64,000 bases of DNA from Macropodus opercularis (taxonomy: Eukaryota; Chordata; Actinopteri; Anabantiformes; Osphronemidae): contig CM061102.1 of the NCBI GenBank assembly GCA_030770545.1, positions 13,012,501 through 13,076,500 on the forward strand, read 5' to 3'. The notes beneath the pieces are model-generated. The model was not told the origin of the DNA. It saw nothing but the letters and a program-made list of their open reading frames with translations, and did not search any database. This document shows positions 1 through 13,500 of the stretch, in pieces; within the stretch, counting starts at the first letter, position 1; each line of letters starts with the position of its first letter. A program made the translations under genes and the position numbers.

Positions 1-209
1 TGTGTCTCGTCTCTCCGTCCCTCTTTGTTTGGTAGTTGTAGATCACTAAATGGATCTGGAAATGAAAGGAATAGGTTTCATGCTGGGGCGTTTTTGTAAT
101 GTGGTGGCACCCTCTGCTGCCAGTGAAGGAGAATACCTGGGACGGAGGAATCTCTGTAAGATGGGCTGGTTTTATAATGTAGCGTTGATTGTGCTAATAA
201 ATAAATAAT

Positions 210-249
210 AAATTGAATAATTGGCATACTGCAGCCAATTATTCAATTT
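210..249. repeat. Perfect 16-bp inverted repeat (hairpin)
   Basis: The arms at 210-225 and 234-249 are exact reverse complements, separated by the 8-nt loop ATACTGCA. The arms are AT-rich (AAATTGAATAATTGGC). It could be the tip of a decayed miniature inverted-repeat element, a structured RNA, or chance. It is too AT-rich and short to be called a microRNA. Confidence 0.85.
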
Positions 250-3200
250 TTCAACGAGGGTCTTTGCTGTTTCTTCTTCCACTGGGAAGAGTCAACGTGA
301 GTAGTGTCGTAAGGGAGATGCACCGGGACTTTAAGAAAACAATCTACCAGTGTTACCTTCAAATGTTTAGCTTTCAAAGGCCACTCTCACACCACAGTCA
401 CATTTACACCTTTCTGGGGTTTTACCACTCAGCAGTGAGGATTCACTGCTTCGCTTAGGCACAGTTTCTCACCCACTCACAAAGCTCATGCTTTTTTGGT
501 TAAATGTTCCAGAGCTGATGTTCTGTAATGCAGGGTTAACTGGTCAGCGATAATGAAGGTAATATAAGTAGCACTTGTTATAAAGAGGCACATTGGCTCT
601 GTCCACACAACGGCACACGCAAGTCATTTCTTCAGCAAAAATATGCCACTCTGCAGGAATCGACTCGCTGGGACGCAGCCTTGTTAGTGCGGAAGGCTGA
701 GGCACTTTGTGCGTGTGTGTGTTGCCCAGGCTGTCTCTTCTGTTTTAAGCAGATACTGCACCTCATGTGTCTAAATGTCACACTTCAGAGCTAACGTGCT
801 ATAATGAGCAAACAATCTAGCCGTGCAAAACGACATGTTGGCAAGTATGAGACTGAACTGAGTTTGAAAATACATCGTGATCTTAATGAAATACAAAAAG
901 ACAGCATTTTGTGTGTGTGTGTGTACTGTAGATAAAGAGCAACATAAAGTAGAAGCTGCTGTTGTTTTTCAAATCTGAACAGCTACAGCTGGATGACGTT
1001 TCAAATGTTTTGCCCTAATTTGAAATGTGCTAATTGTCACCTTTTTGAAACTTAAGCAACCCAAAGACAGTTGGCAAACATACAAACAGCTGATAATAAT
1101 ATTCCATTTTATGTAGTAACCATAATTAAATTATATTGTTAATGTCAACTTTACATGATTCTTACAGTCATTCATAATTACATCATTGACGTTGTGTATA
1201 TCTTGCATAACAACCACCATTAAACTCATATAAATCATATTTGAAGAGTAAACAGCGTCTGCAAAATCTAATCTGTATTTCTACAACAATGACACAGAAG
1301 GTGAGGTTCACGTCAGTCAATATGGCAGCCACTAATAGGAACTGTGCTTTGGATCGCTTTGATAACCCCCAACCCACACCACCCCCAACGCTGCAGTTAA
1401 CCTTGATTCAAGTATCTCTGGCTCCCCTCTATCTCTTTGACTTGGCCCAGTAAGAGCTGGGGTGAACATGACTGCTTTGATGCCTTCATGCTGCATCTGC
1501 TGCTTCACCGACTTGCCTCCAGCTATACAATCCACTTACACACAACACTGTCAAAAGAAATGGTGGAGGGAAACGAGCCAAGCAACAGGGAGGGCGTAGA
1601 GCGTATAAGTGGATATGTGGATGTTGGGATAGTTTTTGGTTGTTGAATGCAACATGTAGTTGGTGTATTTGGGTATGAATTATCCTAGTGGTGGACTATG
1701 TATTGCATAGAGTATATGTCTCCATCGCCCACTTTCCCTCATCCTGGCTATGCTACATGTGTAGTTCACAGGTTACGATCAATAATTTGTTCTCTCCACC
1801 TCTGTCACAGAGAGATGGCCCCAACCTTCACCAGTTCACAGTAATACAGGGCAGCGATAATAGGATGGAGTCTATTTTCTGCGTGTTTCAAAAATTACAA
1901 TGGTTGCTGCTGTCACAGAAAAGCCGCTGTGGGATGATTGAAATCCTTCACTAACACTGTGGTCAACAGTTCCCATGATGACTTGTGCTTTGACTTGTCA
2001 CTTTGAAAATACTATACATACATTTTGTATCGTTTATAACCTTTATTACGTAGCAAACAACATTTCTACGTCTCCCTCCTTTGCAGGCCTTGTCACATCT
2101 TTTCTCTGTTTTGAGTGACATTTCTACAACTGCTATTTGAGCTTGGAGCATTCAGTTTGGCGCTGACATTTATGTGTTTTCCTGACAGGATGAATTGTAA
2201 TAATGTAGTGAGCATTTGAAGGTTTATTTGTCAGCCACAGCATCCGTAAGGTTTCAGGGAAGGGTTATGTGGAGCTGGGTGCAATGTTGATATTTTGTTG
2301 TTGAGCCGAAGGTCATGGGGATGTTACTTTCTTCAAACATATACACATTTGCTTTTGATTCAAAATCATTTTAAGTGATGTGAACGGACCAGCTGGGTGG
2401 TTCCTCAGTTACAGCATGTTATGACTAATACATGTCAATGTGCAGCGCGTGACCCAAGTCCTCACTGTTTCATGCCTTGACACGAAGCTTGTCACAGCTT
2501 TGATGGTGATGCACATACGGTTTAGTTTGAACTGTCCTCCCATCAAAGATGACGAGTCAAGTATATCAAAATGACTAAAAAATCTGATGGGTGTAACCTG
2601 TATGTTATTCACAACAGAACATAAACGTCATATCAGATGATGAGATCAAGACTTTTAACCATTTCATGGAAGATATTAGTTCATTTTGAATTTGATCAGG
2701 GGCATGTTTACCATGTGTAGCATCCCCTCTTAACATCTGTCCGTAAACATCTGGGAAGTCAGGAGACCAGTTGCATGTGTTTCAGGAGAGGAATGTGGTC
2801 CCACTTTCATCTGATGCAGATTCTAGTTGCTCAACAGTTGTGCACCAAACGTGCACCTGGCCTTATCTCCTGTGAAGCCACATTGCTGTGATAGAGGCAG
2901 TATGGTTTAGCTTCTTCTAGCTGAAATATGCACCCACATACTATTACAGACGCAGGAGTTGAACTGTGCGCTGACAATGAGCTACATGGCCCCCATCATC
3001 TTTAGCACCTACCTTTTCCGTTTTGCCTCAGATCATTCGATATGTGCTTTGGCCAAGAGAACATGGTGGCATATCTCTTCACATATGTCTTTGTTTATGC
3101 AGCTTTTATACATGCAGTGATGTCCGGTAGAGAATCGTGCATGTTTTTAATGCAGTGTCATAGTTTCACGTAGAGAATCATTTTCCTGAGTCTTCCACAG

Positions 3201-6200
3201 TTTGTCACGCAACGCCCCGTGTTTGTTCTGCTAATGATGCAGAAGTGTTGTTGTGCAGGTTGCACATGCAAATGCTTTCGGGGTGCTGGCTGGCATCAGT
3301 CATTGCAGCAACAAACCAGCACCAACTTCACTTGCATCCATCCTGTTTGTGAACCTTTGCCTTACAACTTACAACCCCCTCGCTCACCCCCGTCTTTCCT
3401 GTCTGTGAGCAATTAGTCTGTTTATCTCTGTTGCCTGCTTTCATCTGCTTTGTCCACTGGCCGATAATGGGACAGCTGGGTCTGTGGGCTGCTTCGCTCG
3501 TAGAAAGGGGGGAGAGGGTGGATGCGTGCAAAGCTGTTCGGAGACAGAGGAGGTGAATTTGCAGGTCATGGAGTTGGCATTAGCTCAGGCATCTGAAAGT
3601 CATTGAAAGATGGAAACATCTCCCCCATGTTTCTTTTTGCTTTCTTCTCACTGGATCCTGCCCCCCCACCCCTCTTTCACCAGGCCCCTGTCCTAATTGC
3701 CTGCTGACTTGGGTTAAGAAATACGTTTTCAATGAAGTTCTGGCATGGGACTCTTCAGGGTCTGTGTATTCTATCCCTACTATACAGTATATTCGTAAAT
3801 GTCGTCTGAGCACGAGTCGTACTGTACATTTCCCACTATCCTCCTCTCCCCATCAGCTGCATGGACAAGTGTTTTCAAAAGTCCTCTGATACACAAACTG
3901 ACACCCTGTGTTACTGTACTTATTAGATTGGATTGTTACATTTTTTCCCCTTGGATGGGGAAACAGTTGATCCTACAGTTACTAATATAAAGGTAAACAG
4001 TCAAAAGCAATCAGAAAACATGAAATGTGTAAATGTTGGCATGCTGGTGCTAAATAAGACGATATATATCTGAGCATTTGATAATTTAGGAAGAGGTTCT
4101 GGCAGAAACACGTTGAACCTTGCATTCACACAAAGATGTATTAAATCAGTAAGAGAAGCTAGGACGTTCATTATTCCTGTTGCTAAACCATATTGTACAT
4201 TTAATCTCTTTCCAGTTATTGCACAGCTTCCCAAAAGAGAAGATTCAGGTTATTACTGCACCTCGTGGACCTTAATACAAGTTGCCTCACTGCATTACAG
4301 CAAAAGTCATTTGTGCCAAAGCAGCCTGGTGCCATAATCCCCAGTATTAGCAGGAGGAGGGAGCAGGCTAACGTGATTTCCTGGCTGTGCCCTAGATGGG
4401 ACTTGGGCCTGTATTATCTATCCATCAGAGAGAGTCAGCTTCAACTCTAATATCTGTGTGTGGAGAGCAGGAAATGGCCTTTGTTGCTGGCCAATACAGC
4501 CTGCGGAGAGGAAGAGAGGAAACGTGTACTGTGTTGTTATGTCAGGCCACTGCCCGTCAGTGCGTGCAGCAGAATTGCAGATAGGAGAGGAGAAATAGCT
4601 CTAAGCCCTCGTTCACAGTACAAACCAACCTTTTTCTTTCACTAATGCACATCTGCAATTTTTCAAGGACGTATGAATAAATCAAATGTGATTTTTCTCA
4701 AATCAGATCTGTGCTGCTGTCTTTTGTGGCCCCGTCCTTATCTGATGTCTAACAGTGTCTGATCTGAATTAATTTGTTTTTGTCATTTCTGAGTTGTGTG
4801 CACATGTACCAATTTCCATCCGTCGTCATTCTGCGCTGGCATTTCGCAGCACAATACGACTTTACAGAGTGGAGCAGCCCCCGAGAAGGAATTAAGCTTC
4901 TGGTTAGTTGTACATTTGACAGGTTTACTGTGTGTAAGGAACACATGGTTAGCGCTGTAGATATAAGTACAGTATGCTGCTCACATCACACTTAGGACCA
5001 TACGCAGCGCAGAAACAGGTGCTGGGTACATGGAACCAAACGAGTGCAACCTTTAATTAAAATATTGGATTTGACTAAAAACCTGTAATGAAGCAGATCT
5101 GTAAATTGGACCCACCGTACAATCAGAGCTTGGCTCCTTTTTTGTCCCTCACTAGAAACCTTTTCTTCTACCTTAAATTTGGTCATGAAAAGCCCCTGCT
5201 GTGTTTAACTGTACAGAGCTGTGCTAGCCACAGTTAAGCTTAAAAGATTAAAGCAACCTCGAAAGAAAGGGTACTGGAGACTTCCGTTTCTCCTTCATCA
5301 TTTTTCGATGCCAGCAGATTTGACGATAAATTGTCGCAGGGCTTGTGTGTCATAGTGGAGGATAGTTGTACTGTAGCTGGGAGAGAAACTGCTCCCTAGC
5401 CCACAAACACAGGTACAGTTGTTTTTATTTGTTCTCCATGACCTTGTCATGCTAAGACACACTTGGATGATAATTTCTCTTGCTCCCATTCAGAGCCATA
5501 TTAACTCCCAGGAGAAAAGATGCCTCCAGCAGGACAAGGTTGAGGCAGGCAGGCAGCTCCAGGGCCTCTGTAGGCTTCTGAAGCTCGGTCTCTGCATGGC
5601 CCTGTGGGAAGCAGTAATTCAACAAGGGAAGAATCAAAAGGAACCATATCATCAAACCACGCATACCTAAGAGACATACAGATGTTTTAGATAGCTGCCC
5701 AGAGCTGGAGCACATCACGTCTCTTCCTCTTAAGTCTCCCCTGCCAGCTGATAAAGCCATGTGGAAACAATGCTTTTTGACCTTGTGTTATTCCACTCTG
5801 TTGCCCCTGAAGTTAATTATTTTGATATGATCTGTTTGCATGCTATGTCTCACTGTTCCACAAGAGATCCAAAGGATCTTAACCTTATAATCTCATGGAA
5901 ATGTTGCACTGTAGTCCTTAACACGCACATCACCAAAGCACTGACTTTTTCAGCCAGTCTGTGTTCTGTCTCATAGCAAGCGGTGGAATGATACCCTGAG
6001 CGCTTTTCTTCTCTTTTGTTGGATTTTGGCCCTGCGAGCAATTGCTGCTCTGTTATCCAGGCATAGCAAAAGCCATAGGGGACACGACCAAGCGTAGGCA
6101 TGTGTGTGGGAAGCGAAGGAGCAAACAGGCTGTCACTTAGCATTACAGCACTATCGGCTTCCTGTGGATGACATGAGGAGAGCGGAAAGTGAGAGGATGA

Positions 6201-6603
6201 GGCGAAGAAGAGTTAGGGGAAGAAAACCGGGGAGGAGCAGACTGTATAAAACACACATCCCCTACAAACCTCAACTATGAAACCTGCTTGTTTGTTTTTC
6301 TTCTGATTAGATCAAGATAAGCCCACCTGACAAGGCTTCACTGCTGGCGTCTGAAAGGAGAATCTAAAGTGAAGGGATGCTAAGTGGTAGAGGGAAGGGT
6401 TAAAGACTGCTGGGGAGAGAAGACAACAGTCGATACACAAAAGTCATTAGAAAGACGTTCTTGTAATTTCAGTTGTCTTGTATCTGTTCCGACAGTCTGT
6501 TGACTATAACAGTCTGTGTTGATTGCTTGTTTGGTGTGGTTATTATTGCAGGTCTGATCTGTTGTAGGAATGCAGCTTCGCTTCCTGTAGAACACTACTG
6601 GTC

Positions 6604-6643
6604 TTGTGTTGTGTTGTGTTGTGTTGTGTTGTGTTGTGTTGTT
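6604..6643. repeat. Pentanucleotide microsatellite (TTGTG)8
   Basis: Eight tandem TTGTG units (CACAA on the other strand). It produces the repetitive reading frames seen on both strands here, which are not genes. Confidence 0.95.
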
Positions 6644-8747
6644 CCATGCTCGTGCTGACCTGCTGACCAAACTCTCAGCTCCATGAAAGTGAGGAAGACG
6701 AGGACGTAACAGTGTAACAGATCACAAAGCTAGACGCATTTCTAATTTGTGTCCATGAGTCCCGGTTTCTTATTTTAGGGTTTTGGCTTCAATCATGCAT
6801 TTTTATGGAAGAAAACCATGCTGGCTATATTTATGGTGTGGTGACCATTCCTAGTGAGTTGGATGTATAGTTTGGAAAAAAAAGAAAAAGAAACAACATG
6901 GTTTCAATACCACAAAGGATGAATTAAAATATATATTTTACATATCAACTGTTCTGTATGACTTGTCAAAGTGCTGTGTCCACAAGTGTGTTGGGTAGAC
7001 TAAATCATCATTTACATTTGTTTTTCTTTTTTCTTACTGTGTTGTTGTAATTAAATGATAAGAGACATTAGTTTGTTAAGCCTGTCCTGCCATCAGAATC
7101 TCATACCAGCTCAGACCTACTGACTGTGTCCTATACACAGCGTTTAGGCAGTAGAGTCCTAGTAAACTGCATGATGTGCTAAACATTTACACTCAAAGTG
7201 TGGGACACACGATACCGGATAGTGCCAGCTCACACAACAGCAAAGGTATTCTCATTTGCTGAGGCTGGCATCTTCATGACATACTGCTTTCATAAACCGT
7301 GAGAACCGACTGGCAGTGGCTCCTTGAGTGTTGCTGAATTGTCGGAAAAGTGCTTTTTGCCAGCCTTGTGGTGTTGTTCTTTACAGTCTGAGCTTTCAAG
7401 CACAAGTCAGACTCACTCGGTCCAGCGTCGGTCCACTAACTCTCACTGACAGAGTTTTTAAGCAATAAATCTGACGCATAGCGCCAGTGCAGAACATAAG
7501 CAACCAAAGCCTTTCTGTAGCTCTCCAAGCCTTCGTGTTCAGGTGAGCACAGAGCTGCATTTTTCAGCCACTATGTCCTGACTGCTCCCAAATAAGTTCT
7601 GTACAAAATAAGGCACTGCTTTTTGAAGGTGAATCAAGCATAAATAAAGCAGCCGTTTCATTTGCCACTTTTTTAAACAAGCTTTTGCTGACAGCCGATC
7701 TTTGTTTCTTTCTTTCGCAACCCATTATAACCAAGTTTGTTCTCCAGCATAGCAGCCGTTGCATCAACAACCAGCATCTACTTCAAGGCAGCAGATGAAG
7801 CCAACATAGTGATTGTTGTTATTTTACTTACTTAAGGTGAAGTGGGAGTCAAGTATTAATGTGTCCTACAGGGAAGGAAGCATTCAGTTATTGCCTGTAC
7901 ATCTGAATGCTGCCTTGCAACACGTGCTCTCCAAATTAGGTTTTGCATTGCACATTCTACAGACGGCAATGGTCGTGTCCACTTCCTTTGTGCCATACAG
8001 CCCAAGCTTTAAGCGTGTGAATTAACTAAATGACTTCAGCAGCAGAGTTGCCATAACGTGCTGCAACAATATAAAAAAATAATAATACAGTTACATATGT
8101 ACAGGTCTAGAGACAGTACTGTATAAATCAACCACGTTGTAGTCAATTAGTCTTTACTGTAGTTAAAATTTGACTGCTCTGCGCTCTTTTCACCTCCATT
8201 ACATTACACTTTTTTAGCGGCGATTAGCACCTTTAGTAAGCTGTCCCCACGCAGTGGCATTCAACATCAGCAGCTCTGTGGACGACGACAAACAACAAAG
8301 CAGGCCATCCTCTTTGTTTACATCTTTTATATTAAGGGGGAACAGTAACTGAGTTCAGTAGCGCGTTCTGCTTTGCTACATTTGACTCTAACGGAGGATC
8401 CCAGTGAAAACTGTGCACCTTGTCGTTCCGCTGTGGTAACGGACAGTACAAAGTCTGATCACTTTTGTTTATGTCCCACTGCTGGGTTATGATAGAGGAG
8501 TGACCTCAGTTAGACTCCGCCAAATTTGGCTAAATCCTGTGGGGTGCAGACGCTGGTTCTAGCTGGTCGACATTTAAAGCCCTAGTCAGAGGTGACATGA
8601 TTATATACACAGCAGGTCCTGTGCACTGTGGGGAGTGGCAGAATGTAAACAGTGGCTGGGTGGCCGAGTCTCTGTTCTGGCCTTTTTAGTACTTAAACCT
8701 TTGCAGTAGGTAGCTGGCATTCTTAAAGGTGCATAATGTCCGTTTGT

Positions 8748-8759
8748 TGCCCCCTGCTG
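8748..8759 (-). promoter_or_regulatory. CTCF-like core motif
   Basis: TGCCCCCTGCTG, reading CAGCAGGGGGCA on the minus strand, matches the conserved core of the vertebrate CTCF motif. Motif match only; short GC cores also occur by chance. Confidence 0.25.
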
Positions 8760-9959
8760 AAACCCTGCCTCTTTAGTCATTAGAGGTTAGGCCCTTAGTC
8801 GGTTCTAACTTAAAGATCTCTGATATTCAGTATATGTTGAATGGATCGCTCCAGAAAAAAGTTCCAACGTTGACCTTTTATAAACATCATTATACCCACT
8901 CTGTGTGTTCTCTGAGGCTACATTTTTTTAAATATAGCTGGTTTGATTCAACCCTTGTTACTTCTTACGAACTTGCTACTAACCGTGGCAAGGTTTCACT
9001 TAGGATGTTGCTGTATACATCCGTGTTTAGTCTGCGGATGTCTCACTGGGCTGATTCAGGTGGGGCTTGGCTAAAGGATCGTACATGTAATTTTTACACT
9101 AATGTGCACCAGTCCTGACAGAACCTGATGGTGAGCATGTGTTTGTGTTGTTGTCAGGTCACAGTCAAATCTGATCACACGGTCCTGAATTCTTGACAAT
9201 TAATGTTTTAGCAGCCACTGTTATAGTATTTTGCTGTAATGTTAACAATGAAACAATGGACTTGAGTGAAATGGGCAGAGTCTCATAACAACAACCCTAC
9301 AGGGAATTTCCATCCAAGCCCGTATTTATTTTGAGCAGTACAAAGCCTCTTAGTACCTTATACAGTAGCTCAGGTTTTGTTTATTATGACCTGTCTCTTG
9401 ATTCTCTGCTCAGCACCAGACAACAGACAGGACAGAAACTTTTGATTACTCTTCAAGAGCAATTAAGAGGAGCATTTTAGCCGCCATAGAGTTAATTATG
9501 GAGTCTGGAGATAAAAACAAACCTAAACAAAGTAAATACTGGGTTTTGGCAACTTACATTGATAGTCAATGTAACATTTTAACTGTATTAACTTACAGTA
9601 TTGTGAAATGGATGCTCTGTTTAAACGTGAGCTATTGTTTAGAAAATGCAAAATGAAATTACTGTAGGAGAAAAATAAATATAGATATATACGCTAGGAA
9701 CATGCAAATATCAAAGATTTGCCTGTGGTGGGAATACCAGCACTAATGCCACCAACAATAACCTTTGTGCAAGTAAATATTTGAGCTGCCATGCAGAGTT
9801 TAGCTGTGCCCAATCTGATCTCATCATAACTGCATCTGACAGGGCACTTTGGAGGCACATTTGTTTTGCTTTCAGTTTATTTGGCTTGTGGGAAGGCTGT
9901 GCCTTCAGGGTCAGACCAGCATCAGGGGGCTACCGTCTGTGGAAATAATAAAGCAGGCA

Positions 9960-10549
9960 GTGTTACTTTATAGAGGACGCAGAAACACAAGATTGAAATA
10001 GATACAGAAAGAGGCTAAATGAGGTCAGACTGAAAAGAACTAGTAAGGACTGGGGGAGACATCAAGAGCGTAAAGGGCTAGAAAAGAAACACCAACAATT
10101 CGAAAAGGACACTTACAGAGAACATGAAAGAGAGAGAGAGAGCAGGGTTGACGGGGAAAAAGAAAGCTAGAAGATAGAGCGAGCGAGAGGGCAGTGAGGG
10201 AGGCTGGTGCTTCAGTCTTTGGAGTTTGCCCACTCAGAAGGCAAACATTCTCCTCTGCTGGCAACTGCCACCAAGGCTGAACGCATTTGAAGCCCGTCTG
10301 AGGAGCTCTGCTGTCAGCCTTCCAAACCTGCCAAGCCACACGCACGCCGCACGAAGTTGAAGGAGGGTAAGAAACAGTAGCAGGCTTAGACGTTTGAAGT
10401 CAGCGACGGAGCGAGGAAGAACAAGGACTGGCAGGATAAAGTAGCAGAAGTATTTCAGTGTCACAGCGCTGCAGGTTCAACATCAGACTTTGGAGGAGGC
10501 TTAGACTCTGCTCGGCATTCTGCATCAAACAGGAACAGAGGGGAGAAGG
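9960..10549 (+). promoter_or_regulatory. Candidate internal promoter and 5' UTR of the alternative exon
   Basis: This stretch leads into the ATG at 10550. It has a weak TATA-like CTTTATAG at 9966-9973, then purine-rich sequence with a GA repeat around 10129-10141 and several GAGCGAGCGAG-type stretches, which often occur in vertebrate 5' UTRs. A second donor-like GAGG|GTAAGA lies at 10367, so the leader could itself be alternatively spliced. There is no clear CpG island. The call depends on the downstream ATG-plus-donor arrangement, not on strong promoter motifs. Confidence 0.25.
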
Positions 10550-10597
10550 ATGATCAAGTCCAGTTGGTTCTATGTGAAATTCAAATACAATGAGAAG
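10550..10597 (+). CDS. Candidate alternative first coding exon of auts2
   Basis: An ATG at 10550 with A at -3 opens 16 codons, MIKSSWFYVKFKYNEK, which end exactly at AAG|GTAAGT, a full-consensus 5' splice donor at 10598. The frame has a stop (TAG) at 10502-10504 and no ATG lies between it and 10550, so this is a natural start. The donor is in phase 0, the same phase as the acceptor of the auts2 exon at 32061, so splicing would give ...KYNEK-LKPGQN.... Inference: a transcript starting here would replace the N-terminal region encoded by auts2 exons 1-3 with a short aromatic/basic peptide. I do not recognise the peptide and recall no family that begins this way. A chance ORF beside a donor-like site is the main alternative. 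It could also be the first exon of another transcript nested in the intron. Confidence 0.42.
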
Positions 10598-13500
10598 GTA
10601 AGTCCATATGCTGCTTTGTGTGTAGAGCATCTGGGAAAATACTGTATCTGAGCAGCAACAACTCGCTACACAGAGAATCTAAGTTAAGCAGTTGTCCCGC
10701 ATGAAGTGTATTTCAAGAGCTCTGCAAATTCTTCTAATGATCTTTGCTTCGCGCTGTGAAGTAACAGTGTGTTGTGGAGGATTCGTCTGTTTGTACACCG
10801 TGTGATGCCGTAGCTCTGGCCCTGCCTTGTCATGTATTGCAGTGATAAAGTTTTAATGCAGTTACCGATGTCATTGTCTAGACATCGGATCCTACAGCGC
10901 TCACAAGTCCTCTGTTTTCCTCCCGCTGTGCCTGGGAGGCGTCACCCTGTGAAAGCCAAGCTGTTAGCAGTTTCCCCAAATGTTCACGGGAGTGTTAATA
11001 AGGTCAGCTGCAGTTACAATTACATTCAGACAGTTAACCAGTTATTCAGCCGATAACATGGTCAGTCGGCCAGACGCCGGCTACCAGTCACCACCTCGTC
11101 AGTCAGCTGGCCGTCTCCTGGTAATGCTTCACTCCCCTTTGTGTCATGACAAGCCGATTTAGTGGTGACCCATTATGCTGATCAAGTTCTCATGTTGGCA
11201 TCGGGTGTCTGCCCCGTACGATCAATAAAACTATCTCCTTACATAAAAACCCGCCAAAGCCGAACTCTGGTTACTGTGGTGTACACTTCACTTCTTCGTT
11301 TTGAGTACTCCTTAAAATAAGGAGTAATTCTACTCATAATCATGATCAGGTTGATTTGGGAGGGGAATTGTGTGCCAAGCCGCCTCATGGGAGCATCTGT
11401 TGGTGCCGGAGGTGTTCTGATCCCATCTGGTCTTCCATTTTGTACTTGAGGTGGCAAAGTGAGAAGATGGACGCTCGTCTCAACTATAAAAATTCAGTCA
11501 AGTTTTATTTATTTGTATTTTTTTTTTTTACGTTTTTTAATTTTTTTATTTTTAAAACTCAGACAAAACAGAATCACGAACACATGATCAAACACATGAT
11601 TCGTTTGTCTATTGACAGGACACCAAACGACAGAGTTGCCTGTCAGAAAAATTGCTTAAGGTATTAACACATTTTTATTTATTATTATTAACTATTAATG
11701 TGAATTTTTACACTAGCATTTTTTAGCAACAGAACCTTGAAAGTTTTGAATGGCAACACAAGGACACCAGTGAAGACAGGTTGGAGCAACGTCAGAGCAG
11801 TGTCTGGTGTAAAAGTCCTTTGCCATGTTTCTTTCTCATGCATTCACTGCTCATCATTACATCTGGTCAGAGTTAATTCCCACTTCCCAACTGAAACAGA
11901 CGTTTAAACGCTAGGTACATCAAGTACTATATACACGAGAGGGATTTTAGTGTTGCTTCTTTGGACGTGGGGGCAGCACTGGCTTACGCAGCCATGTGCT
12001 TTTCCTGCTCCCAGCCGCCTCGCCTCAGGAGCAGCCAGCCTCATGTGATTATGCATGATTGACAGGCTTGCTTTCAGCAGCATGCGAATAGGAAGTGACC
12101 TTAAACAAGCAATGCCATTTTTGACAGAGTGCCTGATCCCCCCCCACCCCTACCCGTGATCTCAGAAGTAAAAGGGTGAGAAGGGCGTGAAGCATGCTGG
12201 CTTATGGGTCAACAACCTGGGGTCATTTAAATCCGGGGAAAGGGTAATTACTACCCCTGCGTGTGGGCTCATGTCCTCACGTGAGAGGGAGGGAGGTGTA
12301 GACTGGAGGGAGTCTAGAGGTGGCTGACATTGCTCTGAGTGGACTGAGAATACAGCACTGCTAGTAGCTTGTAGTTCTTTGTCCTCAAAGCTAGTGCCAG
12401 GACCCACACCACCACCCACCGGTGGGCCAACTCGGGGGCCACGGACCAACAGAGGGGGAACCACGGCCTGACTCGCACTGCACTAATTCAATTTAACACA
12501 CACTAGGTGCCCTGTGATCAGTGTTATTTTGGCTTCTCCCATGGCCAGATGGCTGTACTTGAAGAGGTGCATTCGACTGGGGCCTTTAATGTGACCACCA
12601 ATAATTTTATAGTACGAATTTCTCTTACAGGCTTCTTGCACCAAGATTTTGTCAGTTATTTCTGTTTCGTATTTTTTTAATTAATAAAAAACAACAACTA
12701 AAATCTAGACTAGGACTACATTTAAGATGCTGAATACAGAGTAGACAGTGCTTTGCCATCCTGTGTTGAGTGCTGTGGTCCCTACAGTACGTGTGTGTGT
12801 GTTTGACTGGGATATGACGTGCACAGCAAGCTACCAACCATTGTTTTATTCAATAAAAATCTTAATAGACCCTGGTCCAGCTTCTTTTCCAACTGTACTT
12901 GCCCTTCAGCTTCTGACTTCTCACATTTCTTACTGTCACATTGTCATTACAGTTTGTCAGCTCTCGGGTGACTCCAACAGGCCCATTCCTGCTTGATAGA
13001 ACATTATGGTTAATACATTTGACTTCTATCAAATTAAACATTGTAATAATCTGCTTGATCATAGGCATCAGATACATCGTTACATTGTAAAGCCTGTCAA
13101 ACCCAGAACATGTGGCTGCACAGGGCTAGTGATAACAGACTCGTGTATTTACTCTGCCTGCTCTACTGACTTCATTTGTTGAATAGTAGGGGGCACTGTA
13201 ATGACTATAATGACTGAAAACCAGAAAGTGCAGTGTGGGGGTGTGGGTTATCATCAAGGGAGGCTTATTGCAGTCTCTGATCATGCCACTGTGTATTAGG
13301 GCCGACTCATGGTGTGGAAACCTCTCCTGGGTGGTATCGCCTGTTTCAAACGTAAACGCAAGGGGAACATTGAAACCAACGCTGTACATTCCTGTGAATC
13401 GTTCTGCTCAGGGAATTTCTTGAACATAATCCTCCATTTGAACTCTTCTGGGGACTATTGCTGGATCATTTGCTTCTAGACTGGTAACTTGCAACTGATT

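Larger units (their letters stand above)
1..9959 (+). other. Intronic sequence (auts2), left part
   Basis: No recognisable exon was found in either strand. All ORFs are short and lack family motifs or flanking splice signals. The expected upstream auts2 exon (the one containing LSFHSKK and NLCQHLGKRKK-like motifs) was looked for and not seen, so it probably lies left of the window. The stretch holds a perfect hairpin (210-249), a TTGTG repeat (6604-6643) and a CTCF-like core near 8748. Confidence 0.6.
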
